Assembly (NCBI GenBank): GCA_029287235.1
Contig: JARFRM010000100.1
Coordinates: 1-35,414, forward strand
From: Thermoanaerobaculales bacterium
GTDB lineage: Bacteria > Acidobacteriota > Thermoanaerobaculia > Thermoanaerobaculales > Sulfomarinibacteraceae
Reading direction: 5' to 3'
Length of the DNA: 35,414 bases
A program made the translations under genes and the position numbers. A model generated the notes under the pieces. That model saw only the letters and a list, made by a program, of their open reading frames with translations, had not been told where the DNA came from and made no database searches. Below, one piece after another: positions 7,615 through 15,116 of the stretch (the first letter of the stretch is position 1; each line of letters starts with the position of its first letter).

Positions 7615-7863
7615 ATGTTGATGATTCGACTGCGCCGTGGTGGCGCGAAGAAAAATCCCATCTACAGGGTAGTGGTTTCCGATTCACGGAAAACACCAAA
7701 GGCAGACTATCTCGAACAGGTTGGTTTCTATGACCCCAACCAGGAACCACCGGAGATCCGCATCGACCTGGAAAAGGTCGATGAGTGGCGGAACCAGGGT
7801 GCGGGCGTGTCCGACACGGTTCAGTCGCTGATTCACAAGGCCAGGAAGCAGCAGCAGCAGTGA
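7615..7863 (+). CDS. rpsP: 30S ribosomal protein bS16
   Basis: An 82-residue protein with the S16 signature MIRLRRGGAKKNPIYRVVV at its start and YLEQVGFYDP in the middle. It is a primary binder of 16S rRNA needed for 30S assembly. The ATG at 7615 follows GGAGG (7601-7605) with nine bases between; a second in-frame ATG at 7621 is possible. It lies 53 bp after ffh. The C-terminus ends in a run of glutamines (QQQQ), which is not part of the conserved core. Confidence 0.97.
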   Translation: MLMIRLRRGGAKKNPIYRVVVSDSRKTPKADYLEQVGFYDPNQEPPEIRIDLEKVDEWRNQGAGVSDTVQSLIHKARKQQQQ

Positions 7864-7868
7864 TTGCC

Positions 7869-7885
7869 GGGGGCGTGACCGCCCC
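7869..7885 (+). terminator. Weak hairpin between rpsP and khpA (possible attenuator)
   Basis: The sequence GGGGCG-TGAC-CGCCCC followed by TTTGGTTT forms a short GC-rich hairpin with a broken U tract. It could cause partial termination after rpsP and so lower expression of khpA-rimM-trmD, as ribosomal protein is needed in much larger amount than the modification enzymes. This is inference from shape. Confidence 0.35.
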
Positions 7886-7915
7886 TTTGGTTTCTCCTCT
7901 TGAAAGGAGTTCCCC

Positions 7916-8155
7916 GTGAGTGCGATGAAAGAGCTTCTCGAAGAGATCGCGAAGGCGCTAGTTGACAACCCGGAAGACGTTCAGGTGACTGAGGTCGAAG
8001 GCGAGCAGACAACCGTTCTCGAGCTGAGGGTCCGTAATGAAGACCTGGGGAAGGTGATCGGTCGGCAGGGTCGAACCGCGCGTGCGATCCGCACCCTCCT
8101 CTCCGCCGCCGGTATGAAAATCCACAAACGGTTCGTGCTGGAAATCCTGGAGTAG
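7916..8155 (+). CDS. khpA: KH-domain RNA-binding protein KhpA
   Basis: A 79-residue single type-II KH domain protein with the RNA-contact loop GRQG inside [17 protein letters not shown]. KhpA partners with KhpB in other bacteria and binds many RNAs; the position between rpsP and rimM is the usual one. The start is GTG at 7916 because AAAGGAG lies six bases upstream; the ATG at 7925 would be 15 bases away. Its stop TAG (8153-8155) shares its last base with the GTG of rimM, which suggests translational coupling. Confidence 0.93.
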   Translation: MSAMKELLEEIAKALVDNPEDVQVTEVEGEQTTVLELRVRNEDLGKVIGRQGRTARAIRTLLSAAGMKIHKRFVLEILE

Positions 8156-8697
8156 TGGGTTCTGACGACCGCCGCGACTGGCTCATCGTGGGCCGGGCAG
8201 GGAAGCCGCACGGCGTTCACGGTGACCTGCTGGTCGAGATCATCACCGACTTTCCCGAACGATTGACCGATGGGCTGACCTTTGGAGTCGGCGACGACTC
8301 CGGCCCGAGCGAGTTCCATGAGGTCTTCAAGATTCGGTTCCACAAACGGCGATGGCTGCTGTCGGTCCGCGATCTTCGCGATCGTGACGAGGCCGAGACT
8401 TGGCGCGGACGATATCTCTATCTGCCGGAGCAGGCGCTCGACGAGCTTCCGGAGGGGTTCTACTACGAGCACCACCTGGTCGGTCTGGCCTGCCGCTCGA
8501 AGCAGGGTGCTGAACTCGGCGAGGTCACCGGGGTTGATCAGGGACCTGGCCAACGCCGCCTCATCGTCCGCCGAGGACGACGTGAGTTTCTCGTGCCCTA
8601 TGTCCCGGAGATTGTCGTCGAGATCGATTTGGACAAAGGCATCGTCACGATCGATGCACCCCCGGGCCTTGTCGACGACGATTTCATATCGGCCTGA
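8155..8697 (+). CDS. rimM: Ribosome maturation factor RimM
   Basis: A 180-residue protein with the N-terminal RimM beta-barrel (VGRAGKPHGVHGDLLVE, about residues 12-28) and a C-terminal PRC-barrel (about 100-175, with YYEHHLVGLAC and VPYVPEIVVEID). RimM binds S19 and helps 16S rRNA processing and maturation of the 30S head. The GTG start overlaps the khpA stop by one base, and there is no separate strong ribosome binding site. Length and position upstream of trmD match the family. Confidence 0.96.
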   Translation: MGSDDRRDWLIVGRAGKPHGVHGDLLVEIITDFPERLTDGLTFGVGDDSGPSEFHEVFKIRFHKRRWLLSVRDLRDRDEAETWRGRYLYLPEQALDELPEGFYYEHHLVGLACRSKQGAELGEVTGVDQGPGQRRLIVRRGRREFLVPYVPEIVVEIDLDKGIVTIDAPPGLVDDDFISA

Positions 8698-8712
8698 ACT
8701 GGTCTTGCCCTT

Positions 8713-8768
8713 TTTTTCCGCGCGATGGTTTCGGGCGACTTGTCGCCCGAAACCATCGCGCGGAAAAA
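8713..8768. repeat. Perfect 26-bp inverted repeat between rimM and trmD
   Basis: The left arm 8713-8738 and the right arm 8743-8768 are exact complements with a four-base loop (cttg). The T run is on the 5' side and the A run on the 3' side, the reverse of a Rho-independent terminator for the plus strand, so the run simply lengthens the stem. It begins 15 bp after rimM and ends 71 bp before trmD, where these genes are usually tightly packed. Possible roles are an RNase processing site, a block to translation of trmD, or a small mobile element. Confidence 0.9.
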
Positions 8769-8839
8769 GAAAAACAACGTGAGCTATTTGGCCGTGTACT
8801 CTCCATGTGTTTCAATACGCGTCTGAACGAGGCCGAGAC

Positions 8840-9592
8840 ATGCACTTTGACGTCCTGACGATTTTCCCCGAGTTCTTCGCCCCATTCCGCACGACGGGTG
8901 TGTTGGGCAGGGCCGTGGAACGCTCGCTGATCGGGATCGATGTGCATGACATGCGCGACTGGGCCGACAACAAGTGGCGACAGCTCGACGACGAGCCCTA
9001 CGGCGGGGGCCCGGGGATGGTCATCCAGGCCCCTCCGGTGATCACCGCGGTGCGTGAGATCGAGAGGCGGGGCGACCGGGTGCGGACGGTGTTGTTGTCG
9101 CCCCGGGGCCGAATGCTCGACCAGACCCTGGTTGAAGAGCTCGCCGGTGAAACCCGACTCCTGGTCCTCTGCGGTCGGTACGAAGGGTTCGACGAACGTG
9201 TGGCGGAGATCCTCGAGCCCGATGAGGTCTCCATCGGCGACTACATTCTCGGTGGCGGTGAGGTCGCCGCCATGGTTGTCATGGAGGCGGTGGCGCGGCT
9301 CGTCCCCGGTGTTGTCGGTGATCCGGAGTCGGTCGCCGAGGACTCCTTCGTCGCCGGTCTGCTCGACCACCCTTCCTACACCCGTCCGCTCGAGGTCGAG
9401 GGATGCGAGGTCCCCGAGGTCCTTCGATCCGGCAATCATGCGAAAATTGCTCGCTGGCGTCTCGAACGCGGAGTGGAAGCCACGGTAACCCGACGTCCGG
9501 ATTTGATAATAAAGAACTGGGATCGTTATCCCGCCGAGGTGCGTCGACTGATCCGGCGCTATGCGCCAGGGCTCGACCCTGAACGAGGGTGA
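8840..9592 (+). CDS. trmD: tRNA (guanine-N1)-methyltransferase TrmD
   Basis: TrmD methylates G37 of tRNAs that have G36, which prevents +1 frameshifting. The 250-residue protein has MHFDVLTIFPEFF at its start, the trefoil-knot SAM site (LLVLCGRYEGFDERV and IGDYILGGGE) and the C-terminal tRNA-binding part with RSGNHAKIARWR. The ATG at 8840 starts the conserved N-terminus and has GAGG upstream. An earlier ATG at 8807 would add 11 residues without family likeness. It lies after the 26-bp hairpin. rplS, the usual next gene, is absent and dsbD follows. Confidence 0.97.
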   Translation: MHFDVLTIFPEFFAPFRTTGVLGRAVERSLIGIDVHDMRDWADNKWRQLDDEPYGGGPGMVIQAPPVITAVREIERRGDRVRTVLLSPRGRMLDQTLVEELAGETRLLVLCGRYEGFDERVAEILEPDEVSIGDYILGGGEVAAMVVMEAVARLVPGVVGDPESVAEDSFVAGLLDHPSYTRPLEVEGCEVPEVLRSGNHAKIARWRLERGVEATVTRRPDLIIKNWDRYPAEVRRLIRRYAPGLDPERG

Positions 9593-9624
9593 CGGTCCTG
9601 CGTCGATCGAAACGAGGAAAGAAC

Positions 9625-11391
9625 ATGCGAAAGAGAACATCATTGCTCGCGATCGTGTTGTGGATCGTGGCTCTTGCGGCCTCCGCTCAGGGATTCAAGG
9701 CCGAACCCGTCTTCAGCGTTACGCTCCATCCCGACCGACAACCCGCGGTGGCGGGTGAGGTCCTACAGCTCGCGGCCGTGGTCACGGTAGATCCGGGTTG
9801 GCATATCAACTCCGACGACCCCGGTGATGAGTTCTCCCTGCCCACCACCGTGGCGTGGCTGGTTCCGGAGGGTTGGCCGGAGCCGCTGACCGTCTTCCCC
9901 GATGGTGAGCAGCTCGAGTTCGACTTTGCCGAGGTTCCCATCGAAGTGTGGGAAGGAAAGGTCGTCTTTGTCGGGCGCCTGACCGTTCCGGAGACGGCCG
10001 AGGGCGCCCTTCGGCCTCGGGTGGAGGTCACCGCCCAGGCATGCAACAACACCCAGTGTCTGCCCCCGATTGCGGTCAAGGCAGGCGTCGATCTCGAAGT
10101 CGTTTCGTCCGGTGGCACGTCGGAGTTGATCAACCAGGAGCTCTTCGAGATCCCGCAAGCGTCCGGGTCCGAATCGGCAGCACCTGATGACGATGCGGCC
10201 AGGCTGGCCGGCATGTCACTGCCGCTCTTGTTGCTGACCGTCTTTCTGGGTGGCCTGGCCCTGAACCTGACGCCGTGCGTTTTTCCGTTGATCCCCATCA
10301 CCATCGGCTTTTTCTCGCAGCAGACAAAAGGCGGGAGCGGAACTTCCTTCGGTCTCGCGTTCGCCTACTTCATCGGGATCACCCTGACCTATTCGGTGCT
10401 CGGTGTTCTCGCCGCGCTGGGAGGTGCGATCTTCGGCGGAGCGCTCCAGAACCCCATCGTCGTCGCGGTCATCGTCCTGGTTCTTCTCGCATTGGCGGCT
10501 TCAATGTTCGGGGCGTGGGAGATCCGCCCACCGGCCTGGGCCATGCAGGCTTCGGGTGGGCGCAGCGGTGTGATCGGTGCGCTCATCATGGGTCTTCTCA
10601 TGGGGATCATCGCCGCCCCCTGCATCGGTCCCTTTGTCATCGGCCTGCTCACATTCGTCGGCCAAAAGGGTGACCCGGTCTTCGGTTTCTTCGTCTTTTT
10701 CGCATTGGCGGCGGGGCTCGGTCTGCCGTATCTCCTGCTCGGGACCTTCACAGGACTGGTCAATCGGTTGCCGGCGTCCGGCGCCTGGATGATCGGGGTC
10801 CGGCGGGTCTTCGGGGTGATTCTCATCGCCATGGCCGCCTACTTCGCGGCGCCCATGCTCCCGGGTAACGGCGGCGATTGGCTCATGGGTCTGACCTTGG
10901 TCATCGGCGCGCTCTATCTCCTGGTCATCGATCGGACAGGGCACGAACAGCCGGCGATCGACCGGGTTATGCGGCTGGTCTGTGCCGGATTGCTGGTGGT
11001 GGGTCTGTCCATCCTCCCGGTGGCCTCGGGCGGAGGTGGGGGTGCGGTCTCCGAGGCCGAACACCTGGCGTGGACACCCTTCGACGGCGAGGCCTTCCAG
11101 GACGCCGTTGACTCCGGGCAGCCGGTCATCGTCGACTTCTACGCCGACTGGTGTGCGCCGTGCCGCGAGCTCGACGAGAAGACCTTCTCAGATCCGCGGG
11201 TGAAGGAGATCCTCGACGGGTTTGTCCGTTTCAAGGTCGATCAGACCCGGGCGAGCAAGGAGGCCGTGGCCCTGGCCAAAGAGTTCAAGGTCCTCGGGGT
11301 GCCGACGGTGATGGTGTACCGCGATGGTGGAGAGGTCTTTCGCCTCACCGGATTCGAGTCGGCCGACCGGTTCCTGAAGAGGATCGAGTAG
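9625..11391 (+). CDS. dsbD: Thiol:disulfide interchange protein DsbD
   Basis: The 588-residue protein carries electrons from cytoplasmic thioredoxin to the periplasm. A signal peptide (MRKRTSLLAIVLWIVALAASA) precedes the DsbD-alpha domain, with a cysteine pair at C140 and C145 (ACNNTQCLPP). The membrane core of about eight segments has the redox cysteines C218 (LNLTPCVFPLIP) and C333 (IAAPCIGPF). The C-terminal thioredoxin-like domain has CAPC at 510-513. All three expected cysteine pairs are present, so it should be active. A GTG at 9589 overlapping the trmD stop is an alternative start, but the ATG at 9625 gives a proper signal peptide and follows GAGGAAA. It may supply reductant for cytochrome c maturation. 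It ends directly against birA. Confidence 0.95.
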   Translation: MRKRTSLLAIVLWIVALAASAQGFKAEPVFSVTLHPDRQPAVAGEVLQLAAVVTVDPGWHINSDDPGDEFSLPTTVAWLVPEGWPEPLTVFPDGEQLEFDFAEVPIEVWEGKVVFVGRLTVPETAEGALRPRVEVTAQACNNTQCLPPIAVKAGVDLEVVSSGGTSELINQELFEIPQASGSESAAPDDDAARLAGMSLPLLLLTVFLGGLALNLTPCVFPLIPITIGFFSQQTKGGSGTSFGLAFAYFIGITLTYSVLGVLAALGGAIFGGALQNPIVVAVIVLVLLALAASMFGAWEIRPPAWAMQASGGRSGVIGALIMGLLMGIIAAPCIGPFVIGLLTFVGQKGDPVFGFFVFFALAAGLGLPYLLLGTFTGLVNRLPASGAWMIGVRRVFGVILIAMAAYFAAPMLPGNGGDWLMGLTLVIGALYLLVIDRTGHEQPAIDRVMRLVCAGLLVVGLSILPVASGGGGGAVSEAEHLAWTPFDGEAFQDAVDSGQPVIVDFYADWCAPCRELDEKTFSDPRVKEILDGFVRFKVDQTRASKEAVALAKEFKVLGVPTVMVYRDGGEVFRLTGFESADRFLKRIE

Positions 11392-12183
11392 CTATTCCAC
11401 CACGTCGCCGGTGGAGATGATCTGCTCATCACCGTCGATGTCGAGCCGGAGATGTCCTTCGTCTGTGAGACCGGCGTACCGTCCGCGTGTCTGGGACCCG
11501 TCGCCGCACCGGATCACCATCTCCATTCCGGGCCGGTGGAGGAGGCACTCCCGCCACCGGGCGATATGTTTGTCGGGGTTGGCCGCGCCCCGGTGCAACT
11601 CGTCGGCCAGGACCGCGACGATGGTCTCTGCCCAGGACCAGAAATCGCCCGTGGCAACGAGATCGGCCACCGCGATCGTCCGGGCTGTTCCGTGGCCTTC
11701 GATCACCGGCGCATGGTCGAGGTTGATCCCGATTCCGACCGTGACCCAATGAGTGGTTCCGTGTCGGGCGTGGACCAGCACCCCGGCGAGTTTTCGTCCG
11801 TCGACCAAGAGATCGTTGGGCCATTTGACGACGAGGTCTTCGACACCCAGTCGGGACAATGCCTCATGCACCGCCGCAGCCGCAACCATCGGCATCTGCG
11901 CGATGATCTGCGGATCGGGACCTGCCGTGATCCAATTCAGATAGAGACCGCCGGCGGGGGATATCCAGGTCCGGCCCGCCCGCCCGAGGCCCTGATCCTG
12001 CTCGACGGCGATGACGAGGCTGGTTGGGAGAACGATTTCTTCAGTCTCGGCTTGCTCGATGAGGCGCAGGGCGCCCGCGTGGGTGGAGTCCGCGCGTTGG
12101 AACACGAGCACATTCTCGATCGTCGGTCGTGCCGCCGCGACGAGACGCCGTGCGCCTTCGTGAAAATCACTCCTTGATTCCAC
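11392..12183 (-). CDS. birA: Biotin--[acetyl-CoA-carboxylase] ligase (BirA without DNA-binding domain)
   Basis: The enzyme joins biotin to the biotin carrier protein of acetyl-CoA carboxylase by way of biotinyl-5'-AMP. The 263-residue protein has the catalytic domain with the glycine/arginine loop QGLGRAGRTW (about 64-73), KWPNDLLVDGRKLAGVLV (about 117-134) and a C-terminal SH3-like cap. The N-terminal helix-turn-helix of E. coli BirA is absent, so it should not act as a repressor. Its stop codon is immediately adjacent to the dsbD stop (TAG|CTA, 11389-11394), leaving no room for a shared terminator. Confidence 0.93.
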   Translation of the reverse strand: MESRSDFHEGARRLVAAARPTIENVLVFQRADSTHAGALRLIEQAETEEIVLPTSLVIAVEQDQGLGRAGRTWISPAGGLYLNWITAGPDPQIIAQMPMVAAAAVHEALSRLGVEDLVVKWPNDLLVDGRKLAGVLVHARHGTTHWVTVGIGINLDHAPVIEGHGTARTIAVADLVATGDFWSWAETIVAVLADELHRGAANPDKHIARWRECLLHRPGMEMVIRCGDGSQTRGRYAGLTDEGHLRLDIDGDEQIISTGDVVE

Positions 12184-12246
12184 GTCAGGTCCTTCCGGTG
12201 TTGTCCCGGTTTGTCGTGTTTCTTTGTGTCGCCGCCGGCAACGCGA

Positions 12247-13464
12247 TCACTGCACCGAATCGGGCGCGGACGCCTCGGACTCCGCCTCGAGCTCGCGGAC
12301 CCTCTGGCGGACGACGATCTCGGCCACGTCGGGAACGACCTCCCAGGCGATCTGATCGAGACGATCCGCCGCCAGGTCGACCACGCGCCGCGCGATCCGG
12401 TCGATGTCTTCTTCGGTCAGTTGGAAAACCTCGTCACTGGTGATTTCGTCCGGCGTCGCGGTGTCCTCGGGCGGCGGCTCCACCGGCGAAGTGTCCGCCA
12501 TGGACGTTTCGTCCTTGAAGGTGCCCGCGGGCTCTTCTTCGGTCTCGGTTTGGCTCGCGGCCTCGATAGCCTCCTCATCGTCGGCTTCAAACGGGCCCGG
12601 AGCGGTTTCGGCTGAGGCGTCGGTCTCGGTTTCGGTCTCGCCCTCGGTTTCGGTTTCGCCCTCGGTCTCGGTTTCACCCTCGGTCTCGGTCTCCTCAGGG
12701 GATGCGGGTTCCTCTTCGGGAGTCTCTTCTTTGGCGAGAGACGCAACGTCGATTCTCACCGTCTGAGCTGAGACGTCTTCGGTCGGGGATGCTGGCTGGC
12801 CCGCCGAGGGGGTGGTCGGTTCGGTCTCGTCGACATCCGCGGAACCGAACTCGTAGTCGAGGCCGTCATCGGGTTCGTCCTCGGTGGTCGGCGTGCGGCC
12901 GGCAGCCTCCATCTCGGCAAAGCCGCTGGTGGTGAACTCGATGCCGTCTTCCCCGGTTGCGGGTGCGGACAGCTGAGTCCCGAACTCCTCGACAACTTCC
13001 GGGGGGCGAACTTCTGCGGGAGTGGCATCCTCGGGCCGGGTCTCGTCGTCGACGGCCGAAGGGCCGGGATCGGCCGCCTGCGGAGTGTGGACGTCGGAAC
13101 TTCCGATGAGCCGTTCCACGGTATCGACGAGTTTTCTCGCCTCAAAGGGCTTGGTGATGATCTCTGAACACCCCGCTGCGATGGCGCGGTCACGATCGAA
13201 GGGCTCGAAGGTGCCGGTGAGGAGAATCACCGGCAGGTGAAGCCACTCGGCGCTCGACTTGATCCGCTGACAGATATCGTAACCGTCTCTTCCCGGCATG
13301 ATGACATCGCAGATGATCAAATCCGGCTGGCTCTCGGCCAGTCGCTCGAGGAGCTCATCGCCGCTTGAAACCGCAACGACCCGGTAGTCGGTGTCGGCAA
13401 ATGTGAGCTCGACGACCTTTTGAATGGTGAGGCTGTCGTCTGCGAGAAGGATCGTACCGCTCAT
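12247..13464 (-). CDS. Response regulator with acidic repeat linker and conserved C-terminal helix
   Basis: The 405-residue protein begins with a receiver domain (about 1-118): acidic pocket D9/D10, phosphoacceptor D53 (IICDVIMPGRDGYD), T83 and K105 (ITKPFEAR). From about 120 to 340 there is a low-complexity acidic region with repeats of ETETEG. The last 60 residues form a helical segment with EEDIDRIARRVVDLAADRL and IAWEVVPDVAEIVVRQR, of a type I recall in receiver proteins of Acidobacteriota and Myxococcota. It has no output DNA-binding domain, so it probably acts through protein contacts. The ATG follows AGGAGAG with five bases between. No cognate histidine kinase is in the window. Confidence 0.88.
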   Translation of the reverse strand: MSGTILLADDSLTIQKVVELTFADTDYRVVAVSSGDELLERLAESQPDLIICDVIMPGRDGYDICQRIKSSAEWLHLPVILLTGTFEPFDRDRAIAAGCSEIITKPFEARKLVDTVERLIGSSDVHTPQAADPGPSAVDDETRPEDATPAEVRPPEVVEEFGTQLSAPATGEDGIEFTTSGFAEMEAAGRTPTTEDEPDDGLDYEFGSADVDETEPTTPSAGQPASPTEDVSAQTVRIDVASLAKEETPEEEPASPEETETEGETETEGETETEGETETETDASAETAPGPFEADDEEAIEAASQTETEEEPAGTFKDETSMADTSPVEPPPEDTATPDEITSDEVFQLTEEDIDRIARRVVDLAADRLDQIAWEVVPDVAEIVVRQRVRELEAESEASAPDSVQ

Positions 13465-13590
13465 GTGCTCTCCTGATCGCGCATCCGGATGTGAGAATGA
13501 TCCCGATCAATCACCCTGGATTCCGAGTCGAATCAAGGCGCCGTCAGGGCGTGTCGTTCCTTGCCCGAAAACCGGACAAGTTGCCGAATA

Positions 13591-14256
13591 TCATGACTTT
13601 TCTACCACGAAGGCGCGGAATCTGTCAACGAAAGTCGGGCCCCGGAGGAGCCGCCACAGAGGCAATCGAGAGGGGTGAAGGCGGGCGAGTCTACGGGCGA
13701 CGACGCGGGCCTCGGCCGGTGCATCGTCGGCCACGGTCACCACCCCCAACCCCGCCAACGTGGTCGCGTCCAGCGCCGTTCCTTCGAGAAGGGTCCGCCG
13801 GGTTGTCGAAGCTCCGAGGACCAGGGCGAGCCCGGTGGTGCCCCCCCAGCCCGTGACCAGACCGCGATGGACCCCCGGGTGACTGAACGTGGCCCGGGGC
13901 GAGACGACGACCGAGTCGCAGGCCATCACGAGGTCGAAACCACCCCCCGAGCAGCTTCCGTGAACCGCCGCTACCACAGGTGCGGGATACGACTCGAGCC
14001 CGCTCGCGACCGACCGACCTCGCCTGGCGTAGTCCACACAGGTCTCTGAATCGAGTTCGGAGATCTCTCCGAGATGAGCTCCGGCCAGGAAGATTGTCGG
14101 GTGGGCCGAGGCGAGGACCAGGGGCGGCGGAACCGGTTCGCGGGAGAGGGCGTGGAGGGTGGTGATGAGCTCGGAAAGGACCTGACGGGCCAAGATCGGT
14201 GTTTCGAAGAATATCGTGGCGATGTCGTCGTCGCGGACCAGAGAGATCAAAGCCAC
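13591..14256 (-). CDS. Enoyl-CoA hydratase/isomerase (crotonase) superfamily protein
   Basis: The 221-residue protein has the crotonase fold: the oxyanion-hole strands LAGAHLGEI (about 54-62) and HGSCSGGGFDLVMACD (about 99-114), and HPGVHRGLVTGWGG. It is shorter than typical enoyl-CoA hydratases (about 255-260) and lacks a clear C-terminal trimerisation helix. Substrate cannot be assigned. The GTG at 14254-14256 lies four bases after the recO stop, so the two are probably cotranscribed and coupled. A stand-alone beta-oxidation role is not indicated by the neighbours. Confidence 0.82.
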   Translation of the reverse strand: MALISLVRDDDIATIFFETPILARQVLSELITTLHALSREPVPPPLVLASAHPTIFLAGAHLGEISELDSETCVDYARRGRSVASGLESYPAPVVAAVHGSCSGGGFDLVMACDSVVVSPRATFSHPGVHRGLVTGWGGTTGLALVLGASTTRRTLLEGTALDATTLAGLGVVTVADDAPAEARVVARRLARLHPSRLPLWRLLRGPTFVDRFRAFVVEKS

Positions 14257-14260
14257 GACG

Positions 14261-14902
14261 TCAGCCGCCGTGTTTGCGAAAGAAATCGAGGGCCCGCAAC
14301 GGACGTTCGGCGTCGTGGCGAACCATGGCGTCGAACCGACGTGCAGCCGAAGGAGGGACGTCGAGGGTGAGGTCTGCGAGAGGGACTCGGCGGCAGGCGA
14401 TGAAAAAGGCGAGCTCGTCGGTGGATGTGTTGCCTTCGAGGTCTGTGGGGGGCGGCATCAGTCCGCCGAGCTGGAGCACCCAGAACTGAACGTACGCCAC
14501 GACCCGGTCGGGGTCGCAGCCGGCCAGAAGTGCATCGAGGGCGGCGGCGCCGAGACGGTAGCGGCGCGGAGCCGGCTCGTCCGGTGGGCAGAAGGTCAGG
14601 AGGAGCTCGGCGACGACCGCACCGGCGGCCGATTGACGAAGGTCACGCGCGAGGGGAAAGGACGAGTTCATCAGATCGACAACCTGAAAGGTGGCGAGCT
14701 CGGCCATGGGCTTGCGAAAGAAGGAAAGGCGGACCTCCGAGAGAATCTGGACCGATCCCGCGGTTGGGGATTTGCCGCCGCGGGCCGATCGGAGAACCCC
14801 GCGGATCACGCCGTGCGAGCGTGTGAGGGCCGCGACGATGAGGTGCCGGTCTTTGAACGGGTGGTGATCGAGGATGAGTGCGTCGTCGTCGTAGGTGGGC
14901 AC
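14261..14902 (-). CDS. recO: DNA repair protein RecO
   Basis: The 213-residue protein starts with the RecO OB-fold (ALILDHHPFKDRHLIVAALT, residues 8-27, then GVIRGVLRSARGGKS). A helical C-terminal part contains a YVQFWVLQLGG stretch of the type found in the family. RecO anneals DNA and helps load RecA in the RecF pathway. It is at the short end for the family, and the CxxC zinc-finger pairs that many RecO proteins carry are not present, as in some lineages. The GTG start at 14902 has no strong ribosome binding site. The crotonase gene follows in the same direction. Confidence 0.85.
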   Translation of the reverse strand: MPTYDDDALILDHHPFKDRHLIVAALTRSHGVIRGVLRSARGGKSPTAGSVQILSEVRLSFFRKPMAELATFQVVDLMNSSFPLARDLRQSAAGAVVAELLLTFCPPDEPAPRRYRLGAAALDALLAGCDPDRVVAYVQFWVLQLGGLMPPPTDLEGNTSTDELAFFIACRRVPLADLTLDVPPSAARRFDAMVRHDAERPLRALDFFRKHGG

Positions 14903-15022
14903 CGACCAATGGTAGCGGAGTCGGTGGCAGAGTCAGCGGCTGCGGCAGCGGCGGCCGGGTCAGCGGCAGGAACAGCGTCAGCGTCCGCCGCCGCCACCTC
15001 CTCAAGACCCCAAGACCCCAGG

Positions 15023-15070
15023 GACCTCAGGACCTCAAGACCTCAGGACCTCAGGACCTCAAGACCTCAC
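15023..15070. repeat. Six tandem 8-bp repeats (GACCTCAR) before the NhaC gene
   Basis: Six consecutive units of GACCTCA followed by G, A or C fill 48 bp and end 46 bp before the antiporter start. Related, diverged CTCAAGACC copies extend the array to about 15000 on the left, and CTCAAAC-like units follow on the right. The stretch 14925-15000 is also GC-rich and simple. Repeat numbers of such short arrays often vary between strains; that is inference here. Confidence 0.85.
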
Positions 15071-15116
15071 CCCGTCAAACTCTCAAACCCTCAACCCCCC
15101 ATGCTAGTCTCCCACC

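Noticed and set aside
8713-8768. Rho-independent terminator after rimM
   Set aside because: The T run lies before and the A run after the stem, the wrong order for a plus-strand terminator, and on the minus strand no gene ends there.
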